Part shown: positions 21,438 to 24,538 of the stretch, in pieces
Layout of the letters: every line of letters begins with the position of its first letter
How positions within the stretch are numbered: the stretch's first letter is position 1
Made by a program: the position numbers and the translations under genes
Assembly: GCA_025464795.1 (NCBI GenBank)
Contig: JAODNB010000096.1
Coordinates: 1-24,538 of the forward strand
Source of the DNA: Frankiales bacterium
GTDB lineage: Bacteria; Actinomycetota; Actinomycetes; Mycobacteriales; SCTD01
Direction of reading: 5' to 3'
Length of the DNA stretch: 24,538 nucleotides
Notes under the pieces: generated by a model
Databases searched by the model: none
What the model was told of the DNA's origin: nothing
Seen by the model: only the letters and a program-made list of their open reading frames with translations

Positions 21438-21918
21438 CAAGCAGCGGTCGGCCGCTCCCGGCAACCTCGACCCTGTCATGTCCAACCGCTTCCAGCTCGC
21501 CATCGACGGCGTGCCGATCGGGTGGTTCATGGAGGTCAGCGGGCTGGAGATGGTCGTCGAGGTCGAGAGCTTCCCCGAGGGCGGTCAGAACGGCTTCGTC
21601 CACAAGTTCCCCGGGCGCACGACCTGGCCGAACCTCGTCTTCAAGCGCGGGATCACGCAGGACGACAACCTCATGGCGTGGGTCCGCAAGAGCTCGGGGG
21701 AGGGCTTCGCCGCCAGCAAGAACAAGCTCGCGCGCCCGACCGGTGCGGTCTCGATCATCGACCACCAGGGCCACACCCTGCGGTCCTGGTCCCTGATCTC
21801 CCCCTTCCCGGTCCGGTGGACCGGGCCTCGCCTGAGCGCCAACGAGTTCGTGGCCCTCAACGAGGAGGTCGAGGTGGCCCACCACGGCTTCACGACGAGC
21901 ACCACGGCGTCGTGGTGA
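21424..21918 (+). CDS. Tail tube protein 2 (T4 gp19-like paralogue)
   Basis: A 164-residue protein of the same gp19/TIGR02241 family as the first tube gene: 'NRFQLAIDGVPIGWFMEVSG', 'NGFVHKFPGRTTWPNLVFKR', 'LMAWVRKSSGEGF' and 'LRSWSLISPFPVRWTGPRLS', ending 'LNEEVEVAHHGF'. eCIS clusters commonly carry two tube paralogues (Afp1 and Afp5 types). This second copy is typically the one nearer the baseplate, inferred here from gene order. GTG start at 21424 with GGGAGG six bases upstream. It overlaps DUF6760 by 14 bases and the next gene by four (GTGA). Confidence 0.93.
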   Translation: MTTPDKQRSAAPGNLDPVMSNRFQLAIDGVPIGWFMEVSGLEMVVEVESFPEGGQNGFVHKFPGRTTWPNLVFKRGITQDDNLMAWVRKSSGEGFAASKNKLARPTGAVSIIDHQGHTLRSWSLISPFPVRWTGPRLSANEFVALNEEVEVAHHGFTTSTTASW

Positions 21919-24538
21919 GCGAGGCGACTGCTGAGGCGGAGCAGCGGACCCGCCTCGGACAACAGGTCCACGCGAGGGCTCACGGAGTGCGGCCGGCCCC
22001 GACCGGCCGGGCGTCCACGCCGGCGATCGGCCACCTCGCGGCCGCGGCCCAGCGCTTCGCCCTGAGCACGGGTCGCAGCCCTGCGCTGCGCAGGTCGATG
22101 GGGAACAACGTCCTGGTCCCGGTGACCGGCAGCACGGGAGCGCAGGTCAGCGCGCCTCGCTGGTGGCGTCCCACCCACGACCTCGTACACCTGTCGGGAC
22201 CCGACCAGGGCCCTCCCTCTCCGCCGCCCCGTGGGCTCAAGCGGAGCGTCCAGGCAGGGGCACTTCGCGAGCGCCCCAGCGGTCGGACGCTTCCCGGCCT
22301 GACCCCGGTGCAGGTCCCGGTCCGCAGGACCGCCGAGGTCACCGCCGCTGGTCCGATGCTCAGCTCGCACGAGCGCCCGGCGTCGCCGGGGCAGCCGCCG
22401 GGAGGTGGCGCGCGGCGCTCCACGACGCAAGCCGTCGAGGACGCCCCCTCCCGTACCCACGTCGCCGAGAGCCCGGCGCCCAGTGCACGTGCCCCCCAGC
22501 CACGGCCCGAGCTCCCTCGTCCCGGGCTCGTCGGACTCCCGGCCCGTCAGGTGACGTCGACCCTGGCCCGACGTCGCGCCGCCGTGCAGCTGGCGAAGCC
22601 CTCCCCGATGCCGCCGCCGATGCCGCCGCCGAACCGAGGGGCCGCCGCGCCCCTGACGACCAGGCTGGGAACCCCGGCGCTGCCCGTCGCCGTCTCTCCG
22701 AGTCGGGCGACGGCGGTCGCTCAGCCGTCGGCGGACGCTTCGCAAGGGGGGCCCACCCGTCGGTCGGTGCCGGCTCCCACCCCGGAACGGACAGCAGGAC
22801 TCCCACTGCGTCGACAGGACACTGCCTCGGTGCCGGTGCCGCCAGCGACGGAGCGCGCCCGCGATGCCCAGGCGCCCGGCCCGCTGCCGAGCAGCACGTC
22901 GAGCAGCCCGTCGATGAGCCCGCAGCCCCAGCCAAGCAGCTCAGCTGCCCCGCACGGCGTCGCCCCGGGACCTGCTGCCGGCTCTGCTTCCACCCCGGGC
23001 TCCGCACCGGCATCCGGCCCTCTGGTCGTCTCACCTGACCTCGCCGTCTCTGCGGCCGCGTTGCCGCGGGTCTTGCGCTCGCTGTCGACGCAGGTCGGTG
23101 CTGACGACACCGCAGACGAGGCCGTGCATGGACATGCCGATCTGATGCCGGCCGCCGGCAGCGGCCCCCACCGGGGGCGGGCGCTGAGGCGGTCGCTGGC
23201 CTTGCGCGTACCGGTGCGCGGTCACCGGCTGTCGAGCCCCGCTGCCCCTGCTGACCGCGCCCGGCCGGCTGTCCGTCGGCTGCCGTCCTCCCCGGGCAGC
23301 CGAGCGCACTCCTTGCCAGCGTCCCCGTCCCCGTCCACGGCGACGTCGCCCGCGGAGTCAGCAGGCCGCCCGGTGGCTGCACCCGTCAGCGCCGCGGCCA
23401 CGACCCGACCCGAGGCACTCGCGAAGCACGCGGCTCGAGGACCGAGTGAGGCGGCGACGCCGAGCTCCGCGCCGCGGACCGACCAGCCCGGCGTGCGACG
23501 AACGCGTCAGATGCCTTATGCCGTCGAGTCTCTGCTGCCGACCCGACGTTCGGCTGCTTCCCGCGCACCGTTCGACGCACCCGTGGACGCCCCGTGGGCC
23601 GTGCACCGGTCGCTGCGCCGGTCGTTGCTGCCCATGGCCGCAGGGGCCGCCGCTACCGCGCCCCTGCTTGGCGCCAGTCCAGCCCGCCCGCTCAGTGTCG
23701 TTCGGACGCCCGCCGGTCTGGCGCCGGCAGCAGCGTCGCAGCAGGGCCAGCCAACAAGCTCTCCGGCATGGCGAGAGGCGCCTGCCGCAGCCGCCGTGCA
23801 CGTACTCCGCTCGACCGCGCCGGCGCAGGTCACCGGGGCTCAGCGCGCACCAGCCCGGCTCGACCTGCCCCGCGCCGAGGCCACGGCAAGGGGTCGTACT
23901 TCCGTGAACCCCACTGCACTGACCAGAGGCTCACTGGTCGGGCCCGCGCCGAGTGCTGTCACGGCCCTTGGCCTGCGACGCTCGTTGCGTCCTGTCGTGG
24001 ACGCGGGAGCTCCGCCGTCGCCCGCTGCGTTCGGCGGGAGGAGCGGGTCGGTTGCCGTCGCCTTCAGGGGACAGGCGCACGGTGTGACTTCCCCGGGCCT
24101 CGCCCGAGGTTCGGCCACCGTCGCGACCACTGCCTCGGGCCTTGGGGTCCGCCGGGCCCTCGCCACGAGCAGTGCTGCAGCGGCGCGGCCGGCCGCTCGT
24201 GCGGCAGCCGGTCGCAGCCGGTCCTGGTCAGCCGCTGATGCTGCTCCGCCCGGGGTGGGCCGACCCGTGATGGACCGATCCGGCGTGAACCGGCCCGGCG
24301 GGGACCGAGGGGTGTCGCCGGTCCGCTCGGCGGTCTCCCCGAAGGCCCTGCTGCGGCAGGCGAACGCCACGGTGGCGCCGCCGCGAGGTGCCGGTCGCGC
24401 TGTGGAGGTCGCCGCTCCAGCCCTGCCCTCCCTCACCGGCACGGCTGACCTCGTGCTGCGCCGCAGCCGGGGGACAGACGCAGCAGCACCGCCGGCCGGC
24501 GCGGACATGCCGCCCGGAGCAGTGGCGGCGTTCCAGGC
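21915..24538 (+). CDS. Long Ala/Pro/Ser/Arg-rich low-complexity protein, unknown function (3' end outside window)
   Basis: From the GTG at 21915, overlapping the tube stop as GTGA, one frame stays open for 874 codons to the window edge. I read this by hand, line by line, and found no stop. The product is mainly Ala, Pro, Ser, Arg, Gly, Val and Thr. I count only four Lys, one Ile, one Tyr and no Cys. No globular domain is recognised; most of it should be disordered. A basic pentapeptide recurs: LRRSM (58), LKRSV (108), LRRSL (424, 567, 687), VRRAL (745) and LRRSR (848), with weaker variants at 136, 281, 298, 386, 563 and 630. Tight coupling to the second tube gene argues that it is part of the injection system. 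It may be a scaffold, tether or cargo-related protein; none of these is shown. Confidence 0.8.
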   Translation, partial: MSEATAEAEQRTRLGQQVHARAHGVRPAPTGRASTPAIGHLAAAAQRFALSTGRSPALRRSMGNNVLVPVTGSTGAQVSAPRWWRPTHDLVHLSGPDQGPPSPPPRGLKRSVQAGALRERPSGRTLPGLTPVQVPVRRTAEVTAAGPMLSSHERPASPGQPPGGGARRSTTQAVEDAPSRTHVAESPAPSARAPQPRPELPRPGLVGLPARQVTSTLARRRAAVQLAKPSPMPPPMPPPNRGAAAPLTTRLGTPALPVAVSPSRATAVAQPSADASQGGPTRRSVPAPTPERTAGLPLRRQDTASVPVPPATERARDAQAPGPLPSSTSSSPSMSPQPQPSSSAAPHGVAPGPAAGSASTPGSAPASGPLVVSPDLAVSAAALPRVLRSLSTQVGADDTADEAVHGHADLMPAAGSGPHRGRALRRSLALRVPVRGHRLSSPAAPADRARPAVRRLPSSPGSRAHSLPASPSPSTATSPAESAGRPVAAPVSAAATTRPEALAKHAARGPSEAATPSSAPRTDQPGVRRTRQMPYAVESLLPTRRSAASRAPFDAPVDAPWAVHRSLRRSLLPMAAGAAATAPLLGASPARPLSVVRTPAGLAPAAASQQGQPTSSPAWREAPAAAAVHVLRSTAPAQVTGAQRAPARLDLPRAEATARGRTSVNPTALTRGSLVGPAPSAVTALGLRRSLRPVVDAGAPPSPAAFGGRSGSVAVAFRGQAHGVTSPGLARGSATVATTASGLGVRRALATSSAAAARPAARAAAGRSRSWSAADAAPPGVGRPVMDRSGVNRPGGDRGVSPVRSAVSPKALLRQANATVAPPRGAGRAVEVAAPALPSLTGTADLVLRRSRGTDAAAPPAGADMPPGAVAAFQ
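22608..22631 (+). repeat. Two tandem copies of a 12-base unit (ATG-CCG-CCG-CCG)
   Basis: ATGCCGCCGCCG occurs twice in a row and encodes M-P-P-P twice inside the long low-complexity protein. It is a minor slippage-prone site and keeps the frame. Confidence 0.9.

Noticed and set aside
18657..21918. Prophage interpretation of the sheath and tube genes
   Set aside because: No integrase, capsid, portal, terminase or attachment site is seen in the window, and DUF4280, DUF6760 and two tube paralogues fit an injection system better.
22360..23382. 340-codon open frame on the minus strand, plus + frames at 22163-23038 and 23594-24238
   Set aside because: All lie inside the 874-codon frame that is coupled to the tube gene; they lack ribosome binding sites and clear starts. 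Low-complexity GC-rich DNA opens several frames at once.
21915..24538. Calling the long protein a tape-measure protein
   Set aside because: Tape-measure proteins are largely helical with hydrophobic segments; this product is Pro-rich and disordered-looking, so position alone is not enough.
1..24538. CRISPR arrays, tRNA or rRNA genes, insertion sequences
   Set aside because: No regularly spaced direct repeats, no cloverleaf-like or rRNA-like segments and no transposase motifs were found by eye.

Overview
The window is high-GC, densely packed DNA. It shows many GTG starts and one TTG start, ATGA/GTGA gene overlaps and TANNNT-type promoters placed about 6 bases before start codons, which suggests leaderless transcripts. 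Together with actinobacterial small families (DUF3099, DUF7455, septum-formation lipoprotein, HhH-GPD protein of the TIGR03252 type) this points to an actinomycete. I cannot name the genus. I see no rRNA, tRNA, CRISPR array, transposase or integrase.

Region 1 (1-16988) looks like ordinary chromosome. In order it holds: the end of a universal stress protein; a DEAD-box RNA helicase with a DbpA-type RNA-binding tail; an HhH-GPD repair-like protein; a DUF3099 membrane protein; an aldehyde dehydrogenase; an AlkB-like demethylase directly followed by a DUF1992 protein; a large secreted YncE beta-propeller/phosphoesterase; a dienoyl-CoA-isomerase-like crotonase; an ABC ATPase; a DUF7455 zinc-ribbon-like protein; a CaiB/BaiF CoA-transferase overlapping a methyltransferase; a geranylgeranyl-reductase-like flavoprotein; a lytic transglycosylase; and a B12-binding radical SAM gene broken by one frameshift. 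The best regulatory signal is a LexA/SOS-like box inside a leaderless promoter of the AlkB gene.

Region 2 (17007-24538, all on the + strand) starts with a small unknown protein, a one-helix membrane protein and a septum-formation-type lipoprotein. It then becomes a contractile injection system (eCIS/phage-tail-like) cluster: DUF4280 PAAR-like protein, contractile sheath, tube protein 1, a tail-assembly-chaperone-like protein, a DUF6760 small protein, tube protein 2, and a very long low-complexity protein that runs off the right edge. Gaps are short or overlapping, so most of this should be one transcript. Sheath and tube would form the contractile body and DUF4280 could be the tip. Baseplate, spike, ATPase and cap genes are not in the window and would be expected to the right.

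The most unusual item is the long final reading frame (at least 874 codons). It is rich in Ala, Pro, Ser and Arg, has almost no Lys, Ile or Tyr and no Cys, and carries a recurring LRRSL-like pentapeptide. I recognise no known domain in it. Also unusual, the chaperone-like gene and the DUF6760 gene lie in the same reading frame, separated only by a TAA stop and one codon.
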